Part shown: positions 1-7,226 of the stretch, in pieces
How positions within the stretch are numbered: the first letter of the stretch is position 1
How the letters are laid out: each line of letters opens with the position of its first letter
Assembly (NCBI GenBank): GCA_001464065.1
Contig: LNDN01000016.1
Span: 1-36,501 of the forward strand
DNA from: Acidobacteria bacterium Ga0077522
GTDB lineage: Bacteria > Acidobacteriota > Vicinamibacteria > Vicinamibacterales > Vicinamibacteraceae
Length of the DNA stretch: 36,501 bases
Direction of reading: 5' to 3'
Notes under the pieces: generated by a model
What the model was told of the DNA's origin: nothing
Database searches by the model: none
Seen by the model: the letters and a program-made list of their open reading frames with translations, nothing else
Position numbers and translations under genes: made by a program

Positions 1-74
1 GCCCCGCCAGAACCTCACCCGCAACGACCAGTAGGGAACTTCGCGGCGCTGGCGTTCGTCCACCCATCCAGCCT

Positions 75-128
75 TGACGACAACTGTAGTCAGTGGCAGA
101 CTGCCTTCACTGCTTACAGTTGTAGTCA
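75..128. promoter_or_regulatory. Two palindromic operators for the BlaI-type repressor
   Basis: Seen: TGACGACAACTGTAGTCA (75-92) is an 18-bp palindrome with one mismatch, and TGCTTACAGTTGTAGTCA (111-128) repeats its right half exactly with a weaker left half. The shared half-site is TGTAGTCA, and the starts of the two sites are 36 bp apart. Known: BlaI/MecI repressors bind dyads built around ACA-N2-TGT just upstream of their own operon. Inference: this is the autoregulatory operator of the gene that starts at 151. No convincing -35/-10 pair was picked out in bases 1-74. Confidence 0.75.
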
Positions 129-150
129 CACGGCGACCGATGGAGTGACG

Positions 151-540
151 ATGATCACCAAACGCCCCGGCGAGCAGGAGCTCGCCCTGCTCACCTGGCT
201 GGCCGAGCACCCGGCCATCACCGTCGGGGAAGTCGCCGACCAGTACGGCGTGCCCAGGGACCTCGCCCGGTCCACGGTGCTGACGATGATGGAGCGGCTC
301 CGCAAGAAGGGGCATCTGTCTCGCAGACGGGTGCAGGGCGTATTTCGCTACACCACGGGCGCTGGCCAGGACGCCCTGCTGAAGGACGCCGTCGGCGCGT
401 TCGTGTCGCGCACGCTCGGCGGTTCGGTCTCCCCCTTCGTGGCCTACCTGAGCGACGAGGCCGAGGTCACACCCGAGCAGTTGACCGAACTCGAAGCGCT
501 GGTCGCGCGCCTCCAGACGCGAGCGAGGCGGTCGTCATGA
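151..540 (+). CDS. BlaI/MecI/CopY family transcriptional repressor
   Basis: A winged-helix repressor of about 129 residues, the usual BlaI/MecI length. The N-terminal 75 residues carry the family pattern: a short helix (EQELALLTWL), the recognition region around DLARSTVLTMMERLRKKG, and a wing with RRRVQGVFRY. The C-terminal 45 residues would form the dimerisation helices that the partner protease normally cleaves or signals to. ATG 151 is preferred because GGAG at 142-145 lies 5 nt upstream; a GTG at 145 is in frame but has no ribosome site. The stop overlaps the next start by 4 bp (ATGA), so the two genes are translationally coupled. Expected role: represses its own operon from the two upstream palindromes. 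The inducing signal is unknown. Confidence 0.9.
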   Translation: MITKRPGEQELALLTWLAEHPAITVGEVADQYGVPRDLARSTVLTMMERLRKKGHLSRRRVQGVFRYTTGAGQDALLKDAVGAFVSRTLGGSVSPFVAYLSDEAEVTPEQLTELEALVARLQTRARRSS

Positions 541-2435
541 CGCTCGTCCTGGTGCTGGACGCCCTGCGCGCCGGCAGTCTCGCCATGCTGGGCACGATCG
601 GCCGCGCCTCACTGGAGGCCACGGTCGTCGCCGGGGTGGTCTGGGGCCTCTGCCGCAGCCTGCCGACCATCCCACCGGCCGTACGGGCGTGGCTCTGGTG
701 GCTGGTCTCCCTCAAGCTGATGCTCAGCCTCCTGGGCATGCCCGCGCTGCCGCTCGCTTGGCTCCCGACGGCAACGTGGTCGCCGACGACGTCCGCGAGC
801 CCGATCGTGCTGCCTGCGCCGGACGACCTCGTACGTGACGCGTCCCTCCGCAGCCCGGCGGCCATGCCTGACCGCGTGCCCGTCGCCATCCCGTACGCCT
901 CGTTGTGGCCCATGGCGCTGCTCGTGGTGTGGCTCGTGGTGGCCGTGCGACAGGCCGCTGGACTCCTGCGAGCCTTCCAGGCCGCGCGACACCTCCGTCG
1001 ACAGGCGGTCCCCGCACCGCCCGGCATCGTCAGTCGTGCGGCGCGCGTGGCGCGCCTGTTCGCGCTCCCGGTGCTTCCCCGCGTCCTGGCATCACGGCTG
1101 ACCGCGGTGCCGCTGCTCACCGGCGTCATCCGGCCCGCCATCCTGTTGCCGGCCACGTCCGCGTCGGCACTGTCGCGGGCGGAGGTCGACCTGGTGCTCG
1201 GGCACGAGTTCGCGCACGTACGCCGCGGCGACCTGGTGTGGGGCTGGGTGCCGGCGCTCGCGTCGCGCCTGTTCTTCTTCCATCCCCTGGCGCGTCTGGC
1301 GGGTCGTGAGTACCTGGCCGCGCGCGAGGAAGCCTGCGACGCCGAGGTGCTGCAGACCCTCGACGTCGCCCCGGCCGACTACGGCCGACTGCTCGTGAAG
1401 CTCGGTGTGGCCACCACAGACGACGTGCTTGCGGCCGCAGGCTCGTCTCCCACGTTCGACCTGCTGAAGAGGAGACTGATCATGCTCGACCGTTCCAGTA
1501 CGCCGGCGTCCCGCTGGTGGTGGGCGATGACAGGCGCCACCGCCGTGTTGGTGCCACTGACCCTGGTGGCGCAGCCCGCGCCGCCCGCGCCGCCGCCGCC
1601 CCCCGCGCCCGTGGCCACGCATGCCGAGCCCATCGGGGTCGTACCGCCGCTGCCGCCCGCACCACCGGCGCCGCCCGCCGTCGTGTCACGGACCGACGTC
1701 ATCGACGACGTGCCGCCAGCACCGCCGGCACCACCCGCGCCCCCCGCGCCGCCGCTGCCGCCCCAGCCCCCGCCGGCTCGCGAGGGTCACCAGGCGCGGC
1801 ACAACGACCACCCGTGGGTGCTGCTCGGGCCAGGCACGCACAACATCATGTCGGGCGGGCCAGCCGACAAGGCCGCGGCCGAGCGCCATCGCACGTCGGG
1901 TTCGGAGCACGTCCTCTGGTTCCGGCATCAGGGCGTCGAGTACGTGAGCCACGACCCGGCGACGATCCAGGCAGTGCGCGACGCCTTCGCGCCAGCCAAC
2001 GCCGCGGGCGATGCCATGGGGCGCATCGGCGCGACGATGGGGGCCCAGGGCGGAGCGCAGGGCGCGCTCGGCGCCCGGCAGGGCGAACTCGGCGCCCGGC
2101 AGGCCGCGCTGGCGGCGAAGATGGCCGCACTCGCCGCGGGCAGAGCCGCGCGCGATGTGGAGTTGGCCCAGGGTGATCAGGCACGGCAGGAGCAGGCGCG
2201 GCAGGAGCTGCGACACCGGCGCGAGACGCTCGAGGCGGAGATGCGCGCGCTCGCCGCACAGCAGCGGGCGCTCGGAGACGAGATGCGCGCCATGAGCCGC
2301 ACGATGGAAACGCACGGGGCCGACATGAAGGCGCGGAGCCGAACGTTGCAGGAGGCGCTCGCCGTCGCGCAGGCGCAGACGGCTGCGATCTTCGATGCCG
2401 CGGTCGCGTCAGGCAAGGCCGTGCGCGCCCGGTAG
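537..2435 (+). CDS. BlaR1/MecR1-like M56 membrane metallopeptidase with coiled-coil C-terminus
   Basis: A 632-residue membrane protein coupled to the BlaI-type repressor. Hydrophobic segments lie near residues 25-40, 52-75, 120-145 and 328-346. The zinc motif HEFAH is at 223-227, followed by REEACDAE near 263-270, as in peptidase family M56. In BlaR1 the extracellular part is a penicillin-binding sensor, but here none is visible. After the last membrane helix there is a Pro/Ala-rich linker (about 347-415), a region of unknown fold (about 415-490), and then an Ala/Gln/Glu/Arg-rich stretch (about 500-615) that reads as a long coiled coil. Inference: a signal-activated protease that inactivates the repressor, with a sensor that does not bind beta-lactams. 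Codon use matches the neighbours. Confidence 0.85.
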   Translation: MTLVLVLDALRAGSLAMLGTIGRASLEATVVAGVVWGLCRSLPTIPPAVRAWLWWLVSLKLMLSLLGMPALPLAWLPTATWSPTTSASPIVLPAPDDLVRDASLRSPAAMPDRVPVAIPYASLWPMALLVVWLVVAVRQAAGLLRAFQAARHLRRQAVPAPPGIVSRAARVARLFALPVLPRVLASRLTAVPLLTGVIRPAILLPATSASALSRAEVDLVLGHEFAHVRRGDLVWGWVPALASRLFFFHPLARLAGREYLAAREEACDAEVLQTLDVAPADYGRLLVKLGVATTDDVLAAAGSSPTFDLLKRRLIMLDRSSTPASRWWWAMTGATAVLVPLTLVAQPAPPAPPPPPAPVATHAEPIGVVPPLPPAPPAPPAVVSRTDVIDDVPPAPPAPPAPPAPPLPPQPPPAREGHQARHNDHPWVLLGPGTHNIMSGGPADKAAAERHRTSGSEHVLWFRHQGVEYVSHDPATIQAVRDAFAPANAAGDAMGRIGATMGAQGGAQGALGARQGELGARQAALAAKMAALAAGRAARDVELAQGDQARQEQARQELRHRRETLEAEMRALAAQQRALGDEMRAMSRTMETHGADMKARSRTLQEALAVAQAQTAAIFDAAVASGKAVRAR

Positions 2436-2455
2436 CTTCCGTCCCTGGTGACGGT

Positions 2456-2479
2456 GGGTGGCCGCCGGAGCGGTCACCC
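2456..2479 (+). terminator. Hairpin after the blaI-M56 operon
   Basis: A 10-bp stem with one G-U wobble (GGGTGGCCGC with GCGGTCACCC) and a CGGA loop, 21 nt after the M56 stop codon and between two convergent genes. The following ATCCTTCC is only a weak T-tract. The wobble pair favours the plus-strand transcript. Confidence 0.55.
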
Positions 2480-2496
2480 ATCCTTCCAGACGAGAC

Positions 2497-3336
2497 CTAC
2501 TTCACGCTCCCCACACTCGCCGTCAGCGTGAACGGCACCTTGATCGTCTGCTGGTTCTGCCAGAGCTCCACCTCGATGGTGGCCGACGTCGCCTTGGCCT
2601 TCAGCGTGAAGCTGTACTCGCTCTCGTCCGAGGAGGTCATCGAGCCGTTCTGGTCGCTTTCGAGTTCGGTGCCGGCCGCATCGAGAAAGCGGAGACGCTT
2701 GATGTTGTTCGAGTTGGCGCCGGTGAGCTTCACCGCCAGCGACGCGCCGGTGTCGGTGGCGTCGAACTCGGAGACCGAGGCGGCGAAGGTGCCGAGCTGG
2801 AACGACGTCCCCTTCACCAACGCCACCTTCTTCGCCTGCACCGCGCGGGTGCCGGCCGCCGTCGTCACCGACAGCGCGCCACTGAGCGAGATCTGCTGCG
2901 CCCCGCTTGCGGGCACGACCGGCGAGCGCACTGTGATGATGCCCGCCGACTGGTCCTCCGTGTAGCTCGGAAACGACCCCCAGTCCGGCTCGATGTCGAG
3001 GTCCGTCTGCTTGTCGTCGGTCCAGGACTCGATGACGCATTCGTCATCGTCGATGTCGAGGATCGCGGTGCCGGGGGCGACCTTGACGGCGAGCGCGAGC
3101 GTCACGCCGGTCTGGCTGCCGAACGCGATGGTGTCGCCGAACCTCCCCTTGCCGAGGCTCTTGGCCGCGACCTGGACGCCGACGAGGCTGACGGTCGGGT
3201 TGGCTTGCGGCGCGGCCCTGGTCGCCGCCTTGGGCGCCGCCGGACGACGGGCCTGCGCGTGAAGTGTCGGCAGCGCGCCGAGCAGGGCGCCACAGGTGAT
3301 CGCAGTCGCGAGGGTGAAGCACAGTCGAGCGCGCAT
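2497..3336 (-). CDS. Secreted protein of unknown function
   Basis: About 279 residues. I do not recognise a family. The start at 3336 gives a clean signal peptide (MRARLCFTLATAI, then a hydrophobic run ending at LHAQA); an open frame extends to 3498, but those extra 54 residues look non-coding and AAAGGA lies properly upstream of 3336. The mature part is rich in Val, Thr, Ser and Ala with many short beta-like strands and an acidic patch (DIDDDE, then DDKQTDLDIEPD), which suggests an extracytoplasmic beta-sandwich. It faces the M56 gene tail to tail. The 296 bp between its start and the next gene (3337-3632) hold no ORF or motif that I can support. Confidence 0.6.
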   Translation of the reverse strand: MRARLCFTLATAITCGALLGALPTLHAQARRPAAPKAATRAAPQANPTVSLVGVQVAAKSLGKGRFGDTIAFGSQTGVTLALAVKVAPGTAILDIDDDECVIESWTDDKQTDLDIEPDWGSFPSYTEDQSAGIITVRSPVVPASGAQQISLSGALSVTTAAGTRAVQAKKVALVKGTSFQLGTFAASVSEFDATDTGASLAVKLTGANSNNIKRLRFLDAAGTELESDQNGSMTSSDESEYSFTLKAKATSATIEVELWQNQQTIKVPFTLTASVGSVK

Positions 3337-3632
3337 GGGCGGTTCGAATCCTTTCGCAGAGGGTAATGGCTCTGGCTGATCAACGGCTGCGCTGCCTCCG
3401 GCGAACACCGACTCGGGGAACTGGACCACAGGCGCTACGGTTCGGGTAGGTCTTACACGACAGCCTCTGCCGTGCCTCTCGCCCGATCGCGGCGCCAATC
3501 AGCCGAAATCCCTGCCATTTCGCTCGTCCGCGACGTCGGACCGCCGGTGACGGACTGGCACGAACGCTGCTCTGGGGTCAGCCGGGACTTTTCGTGTGCC
3601 GCATGCCGCGGTCACGCCATCCGGAGATCCAC

Positions 3633-3782
3633 ATGCTGCAAACTCTCGTCATCATCCTCGTGCTGTTGTGGTTGCTCGGCATGGTCAGCTCGTACACCAT
3701 CGGCGGCCTGCTGCACATCCTGCTGGTCATTGCGCTCATCCTCATCGTCGTGCGGCTCGCCAGCGGACGCTCGGTGGTGTGA
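3633..3782 (+). CDS. Lmo0937-family small membrane protein
   Basis: A 49-residue peptide, almost entirely two hydrophobic helices separated by a short turn: residues 2-18 (LQTLVIILVLLWLLGMV) and about 24-42 (GGLLHILLVIALILIVVRL), ending in a short polar tail. This is the length and pattern of the Lmo0937/DUF5670-type proteins, which are widespread and of unknown function, often seen with stress genes. The ATG at 3633 has GGAG 7 nt upstream; the open frame also begins at 3594, but those extra residues are not membrane-like. The next gene, on the same strand, encodes a BON lipoprotein, another envelope-stress type. Confidence 0.75.
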   Translation: MLQTLVIILVLLWLLGMVSSYTIGGLLHILLVIALILIVVRLASGRSVV

Positions 3783-3845
3783 CCGATTGGCGATATTGCG
3801 GTGAGGCCGCGCTTGCGACTAACGTGAGCTCTTCCTGAGGAACAC

Positions 3846-3877
3846 GCAGGGTCGGCTCGATGCCGAGCTGGCCCTGC
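3846..3877 (+). promoter_or_regulatory. 14-bp leader stem-loop before the BON lipoprotein gene
   Basis: GCAGGGTCGGCTCG (3846-3859) pairs along its whole length with CGAGCTGGCCCTGC (3864-3877), using two G-U wobbles, and closes a 4-nt loop ATGC. The stem ends 7 nt before the AGGAG ribosome site (3885-3889) and 19 nt before the ATG. There is no T-tract, so it is more likely a 5' UTR structure than a terminator. Its function is not known. Confidence 0.5.
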
Positions 3878-3896
3878 CCGCGAGAGGAGACGAGCG

Positions 3897-4457
3897 ATGC
3901 GCACGATGATGGGGCTGGCGGCTGGCCTGTTGCTGGCGAGCCTGACGGTGGGATGCGGTCAGTCCGAAGCGGAGCGGCAGGCCGAGGAGGCCCGCAAGGC
4001 GGCCGAGGCGGCAGCCAAGCAGATGGAAGCCGCAACGACCGAGGCGGCCAAGCAGGTCGAGGCCGCGACCAGGGAGATGGGCTCGCAGATGCAGAGCGCC
4101 GCGGCCGAGATGAGCAAGGCCGGGGCGGAGATGGCCGCCGCCGCGAAGACCGAAGGTGCGGCCGCCGCGGCGACGATGATGCAGGCGGGGGCGAACGCGG
4201 CGGTGGCTGCCGCCAGCGCGACGCAGACCGCAGCCGCCGCCATGTCGAGCGCCGCCACGACCGCGGCGGTCAAGACCGCGCTGGCCGCCGCGGCCGGCGT
4301 CGAGGCGTCGGCGATCAACGTCGACACCTCGGCCGATGGCCGCGTCGTCACCCTCAAGGGCACGGTCAAGACGGCGGCCGCCAAGGCCGCGGCCGAGAAG
4401 GCCGCCCAGGCGGCCGCGAAGACCGCGACCGTCAAGAACGAACTCGTCGTGCCGTAG
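3897..4457 (+). CDS. BON-domain lipoprotein with Ala-rich helical linker
   Basis: 186 residues. The N-terminus is a lipoprotein signal with its lipobox at LTVGC (Cys20). Residues 23-125 are a low-complexity Ala/Glu/Lys/Met stretch with heptad-like spacing, probably one long helix that spaces the domain from the membrane. Residues about 122-186 match a BON domain: AAVKTALAAAAGVEASAINV, then DGRVVTLKGTV, then a second helix and the closing KNELVV strand. BON proteins bind phospholipid or envelope partners and are often induced by osmotic or envelope stress. AGGAG at 3885-3889 sets the start, and a 14-bp stem-loop lies just upstream. Extreme Ala bias makes the reverse strand open over most of the gene; that frame is a shadow. 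Confidence 0.85.
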   Translation: MRTMMGLAAGLLLASLTVGCGQSEAERQAEEARKAAEAAAKQMEAATTEAAKQVEAATREMGSQMQSAAAEMSKAGAEMAAAAKTEGAAAAATMMQAGANAAVAAASATQTAAAAMSSAATTAAVKTALAAAAGVEASAINVDTSADGRVVTLKGTVKTAAAKAAAEKAAQAAAKTATVKNELVVP

Positions 4458-4469
4458 CGATGAGCCCGC

Positions 4470-4494
4470 CGGCCGGGCGCACCGCGTCCGGCCG
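4470..4494. terminator. Possible terminator hairpin between convergent genes
   Basis: CGGCCGG (4470-4476) pairs with CCGGCCG (4488-4494) around an 11-nt loop, in the 53 bp between the BON gene and the radical SAM gene. Neither side has a T-tract, so it is a weak candidate. Confidence 0.3.
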
Positions 4495-4510
4495 CGCGTC
4501 TGTCCCTCGC

Positions 4511-5542
4511 CTAATCCGGCACAGGCGCCGAGTGGCCAGCGGTCGTCGTCGCCGGGGCGTCGGGCGCCTCGTCACGGCGTCCGGTCACTCGCGCCACGGC
4601 TCGACCGATGCCCAGCGAGGCATCGAAAATCGCGCCGACTCGCAGTCCGCCGGGCAGCCGATGGCGCGCGATCGCGTCCAGTCCTGCCGACGCGATGCAC
4701 CCGCACTGGGCGCAGTCGGGATTGCCGCCGAACTGACAGGGTGTGATGCGGCGCTGCAAGTCCGAGGAGACGCAGAGCGTCGTCCTTGCGAACGTGCACT
4801 CGTCGGGCGACGACGGCGGGGTCAGATAGACCTCGATCATCCCCTTCGGCATGCGCAGTTTCGGAAAGCGGCTGCGCAGGTCCAGCAGCGTCCTGACGAC
4901 CCGTGCCCGGTCCTCCGGACGCAGGCGCTCTTCCGACTCCTCGCCCAGCTGCGGGGTGTAGAGGCTGAACCAGATCTGGCGCGTGTCCGCGTTGGCGGAC
5001 CAGAAGTCCAGGAACTCCTCGAGATACCCGTCGCGCTGCACGATCTGCCGCGTGATGGTGCAGTGCACCGTGATCTGCTGCCCCTTGATGTGCTTGAGGA
5101 TGCGATCGTAGGTGGCCGGAGCGCGACGCACGTTGTGTTCGGCGGGCAACCCGTCGATGGAGACCACGACCTGCAGACGGGGAATGCTGGCCCACGCCTC
5201 CGGAATCGGGCGCACGGCGCTGGTCACGACCTGTACATACAGGCCCTGCGCCGAGAGTTGCGGCAACAGCTGATCGAGTTCGCGGAACCGGACGAGCGGC
5301 TCGCCCCCGATGATCGAGAGGTGGAGCGGCTTGTGGAGGCGGACGGCCTCGAGCACGCCGGCGACGAGGGCGTCGCCCTTGAGATCGGCCATCTGGCGGA
5401 GCGTGACGTCGCCGCCGAGGTGGTCGTCACCGTATGCGTAACAGCCAGGACAGCGCAGCGGGCACTCCCTGGTGATTTCAATCGACAGATTCGGGCGGTA
5501 GCCCTGCAGGATGCGTCCCCAGGCCGGGAAAATCCCCTTCAT
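4511..5542 (-). CDS. Radical SAM protein, orphan
   Basis: About 343 residues. The [4Fe-4S]/SAM signature is CPLRCPGC (Cys27, Cys31, Cys34 from the ATG at 5542), followed by IIGGEP, the usual SAM-contact motif, so the enzyme should generate a 5'-deoxyadenosyl radical. Near the C-terminus a second group of cysteines (CTFARTTLC, then CQFGGNPDCAQCGC) resembles the auxiliary cluster region of SPASM-type enzymes, which modify peptides or proteins. The substrate is not identifiable: no precursor peptide, protease or other maturation gene is adjacent. GGGAGGA is directly before ATGATG, so 5542 or 5545 is the likely start; a GTG at 5554 would place the ribosome site inside the gene. Confidence 0.85.
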   Translation of the reverse strand: MKGIFPAWGRILQGYRPNLSIEITRECPLRCPGCYAYGDDHLGGDVTLRQMADLKGDALVAGVLEAVRLHKPLHLSIIGGEPLVRFRELDQLLPQLSAQGLYVQVVTSAVRPIPEAWASIPRLQVVVSIDGLPAEHNVRRAPATYDRILKHIKGQQITVHCTITRQIVQRDGYLEEFLDFWSANADTRQIWFSLYTPQLGEESEERLRPEDRARVVRTLLDLRSRFPKLRMPKGMIEVYLTPPSSPDECTFARTTLCVSSDLQRRITPCQFGGNPDCAQCGCIASAGLDAIARHRLPGGLRVGAIFDASLGIGRAVARVTGRRDEAPDAPATTTAGHSAPVPD

Positions 5543-5548
5543 CATTCC

Positions 5549-5578
5549 TCCCACGCGCAGTGCCGAACACGCGTGGGA
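5549..5578 (-). promoter_or_regulatory. Inverted repeat overlapping the radical SAM ribosome site
   Basis: On the minus strand TCCCACGCG (5578-5570) and CGCGTGGGA (5557-5549) form a perfect 9-bp stem with a 12-nt loop. The 3' arm contains the first part of the GGGAGGA ribosome site, so the folded RNA would partly hide it. It could equally be a DNA operator between the divergent radical SAM and DUF4190 genes. Confidence 0.5.
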
Positions 5579-5703
5579 ATTACTCTCTCACAGAAGGCGC
5601 GAGGCTCGTGCCGTTTCGCCACACGGATGAGTTGTGCGAGACTGCACGCGTTTTCGTTGAGATCTGCAGATCACGACCGCACCTCCCAAGGAGTCACACC
5701 CGC

Positions 5704-6018
5704 ATGTCCACGCCCTATCCTCCGGTCATCCCCGGCGCCGCTCCGCAGCAGTCCAGCAAGGCCACGATGGCCGTCGTCCTGGGCGTCCTCGGCATCGTCT
5801 GTTGCGGGTTGCTCGCGCCAGGCGCGTGGTACCTCGCGAGTGAAGAGATCAAGGCCATCGATGCCGGCCGCATTGCCGAGAGCAACCGCGGCATGGCGCA
5901 GGTGGCCAAGATCCTCGGCATCATCGGCACGATCCTGCTCGGACTCGCCCTGCTGTGGGTGCTGTTCTTCGGCGGCATGGCCGTGCTGGGCGCGCTGACC
6001 GGCGGCGCCGGCATGTAG
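5704..6018 (+). CDS. DUF4190-like small membrane protein
   Basis: 104 residues: a proline-rich N-terminus (STPYPPVIPGAAP), a first membrane helix (about 22-42, MAVVLGVLGIVCCGLLAPGAWY), a polar stretch with NRGMAQVAKILGIIG, and a second membrane helix (about 72-95). The order, with small-residue helices around a conserved short loop, is that of DUF4190 proteins, whose function is unknown. AAGGAG at 5688-5693 is 10 nt before the ATG and fixes the start; the open frame begins upstream at 5560 but that part is unlikely to be translated. The next gene starts 7 nt after the stop, so the two form an operon. Confidence 0.8.
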   Translation: MSTPYPPVIPGAAPQQSSKATMAVVLGVLGIVCCGLLAPGAWYLASEEIKAIDAGRIAESNRGMAQVAKILGIIGTILLGLALLWVLFFGGMAVLGALTGGAGM

Positions 6019-6025
6019 CGGCGCG

Positions 6026-6415
6026 ATGCCACTGCGCTGGACGGGACGGACGGTGGCGACGGCCACCGTCCTCCTCATCGCTGCGATCGTCGTGCTCTAC
6101 GCGCTGGACCCGACGCGCCAACGACTCACGCCGCCCTGCCCCTACCTGACGCTGACCGGGCTCGCCTGCCCGGGCTGCGGCCTGACGCGCGCGGTGCACT
6201 TCCTGCTGCACGGCGATATCGCGACGGCGTTCGCCTACAACCCGTGGGCCTTCGTGGGCGCCCCGGCCGTGCTCGCCTTCGCCTTGCTGCCCTCGGTGAC
6301 CGACGAGGCACGCACCCTGCGCCTCAGGAGCGGCATCTCATGGGTGATGCTCGTCGTGACGCTCGCCTTCTGGGTGTGGCGCAACACGGCCGCCTACCCG
6401 TTCATCCGCGTCTGA
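6026..6415 (+). CDS. DUF2752 membrane protein
   Basis: 129 residues with three likely membrane helices (about 11-30, 72-92, 108-124). The family hallmark is a Cys-rich segment after the first helix: CPYLTLTGLACPGCGLTRA, then the AFAYNPWAF segment before the second helix. These match DUF2752 (PF10825) well. The function is unknown. Conserved CPxCG-like cysteines in such proteins may bind metal, but that is not established. The gene lies 7 nt after the DUF4190 gene, and this pairing of DUF4190/DUF2752-type proteins suggests a shared envelope role. Confidence 0.85.
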   Translation: MPLRWTGRTVATATVLLIAAIVVLYALDPTRQRLTPPCPYLTLTGLACPGCGLTRAVHFLLHGDIATAFAYNPWAFVGAPAVLAFALLPSVTDEARTLRLRSGISWVMLVVTLAFWVWRNTAAYPFIRV

Positions 6416-6420
6416 TGATC

Positions 6421-6497
6421 GGGAGTCGGGAGTCGGGAGTCGGGAGTCGGGAGTCGGGAGTCGGGAGTCGGGAGTCGGGCACCGGCCACCGGGCACC
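6421..6497. repeat. Heptamer array, GGGAGTC x8 then GGGCACC-type units
   Basis: Eight perfect GGGAGTC copies (6421-6476) are followed in the same 7-bp register by GGGCACC, GGCCACC and GGGCACC. The array lies 6 bp after the DUF2752 stop. Three-G runs every 7 bp with 4-nt spacers also satisfy the canonical G-quadruplex pattern. The rest of the gap to msrA (6498-6568) holds no clear promoter. Confidence 0.95.
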
Positions 6498-6568
6498 GGA
6501 ACTCGACATGTCCGCATGTCGGCATTCTCAGCATTCGGCCTTTTCGGCATTCTCAAGGGTTTTCCTCC

Positions 6569-7219
6569 ATGTGGTTCAAGGATTCCGGTGCGCTTCGTGT
6601 TCCCTCTGCGGCTGAGGCCCTGCCTGGCCGCGAGACGCCTCTGCCTGTGCCGCCTCGTCATCACGTGTTGCCGGCCTCACTGACCGGACCGTTCCCGGAG
6701 GGCAGTGCTTTCGCGCTGTTCGGACTGGGCTGTTTCTGGGGCGCCGAGCGCAAGTTCTGGCAGCTGCCCGGCGTCATCTCGACCGCGGTCGGGTACGCGG
6801 GCGGGCACACGCCGAACCCGACGTACGAGGAAACCTGCACGGGCAGGACCGGTCACACCGAGGTCGTGAGGGTCGTGTTCGATCCGGCCGTCGTGCCGTA
6901 CGAGGTGCTGCTCCGGACGTTCTGGGAGAGCCACGACCCGACGCAGGGGATGCGCCAGGGCAATGACGTCGGCACGCAGTACCGCTCGTTCCTCGGCTGG
7001 TACGACGACGCGCAGCGGGCCGCTGCGGACGCGTCACGGGACGCCTACCAGTCGGCGCTGACGCAGGCCGGCTACGGCCCCATCACGACCGAGCTGGTGC
7101 CGGCACCGACGTTCTACTTCGCCGAGAGCTACCACCAGCAGTACCTGCACACGCACCCGAACGGCTACTGCGGTCTGGGCGGCACCCACGTGAGCTGCCC
7201 CATCGGCGTCGGCGTCTGA
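6569..7219 (+). CDS. msrA: Peptide-methionine (S)-S-oxide reductase MsrA
   Basis: 216 residues, close to the E. coli-type MsrA in length and layout, including its N-terminal extension ([16 protein letters not shown]). The catalytic cysteine is in GCFWGAER (Cys55). The conserved GYAGG, GHTEVV and [13 protein letters not shown] segments follow, and the C-terminal GYCG (Cys201) and SCP (Cys210) cysteines serve for resolving and recycling through thioredoxin. It reduces methionine-S-sulfoxide in oxidised proteins and free methionine, probably in the cytoplasm since no signal peptide is seen. It ends 7 bp from the convergent hybrid kinase gene. No strong ribosome site is visible before the ATG, so a slightly different start is possible. 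Confidence 0.95.
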   Translation: MWFKDSGALRVPSAAEALPGRETPLPVPPRHHVLPASLTGPFPEGSAFALFGLGCFWGAERKFWQLPGVISTAVGYAGGHTPNPTYEETCTGRTGHTEVVRVVFDPAVVPYEVLLRTFWESHDPTQGMRQGNDVGTQYRSFLGWYDDAQRAAADASRDAYQSALTQAGYGPITTELVPAPTFYFAESYHQQYLHTHPNGYCGLGGTHVSCPIGVGV

Positions 7220-7226
7220 GCCCGGC

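Noticed and set aside
151-2435. Beta-lactam resistance operon
   Set aside because: BlaI/M56 pair only; no beta-lactamase or PBP gene and no penicillin-binding sensor domain.
6421-6497. CRISPR array
   Set aside because: The repeat unit is only 7 bp, with no spacers and no cas genes nearby.
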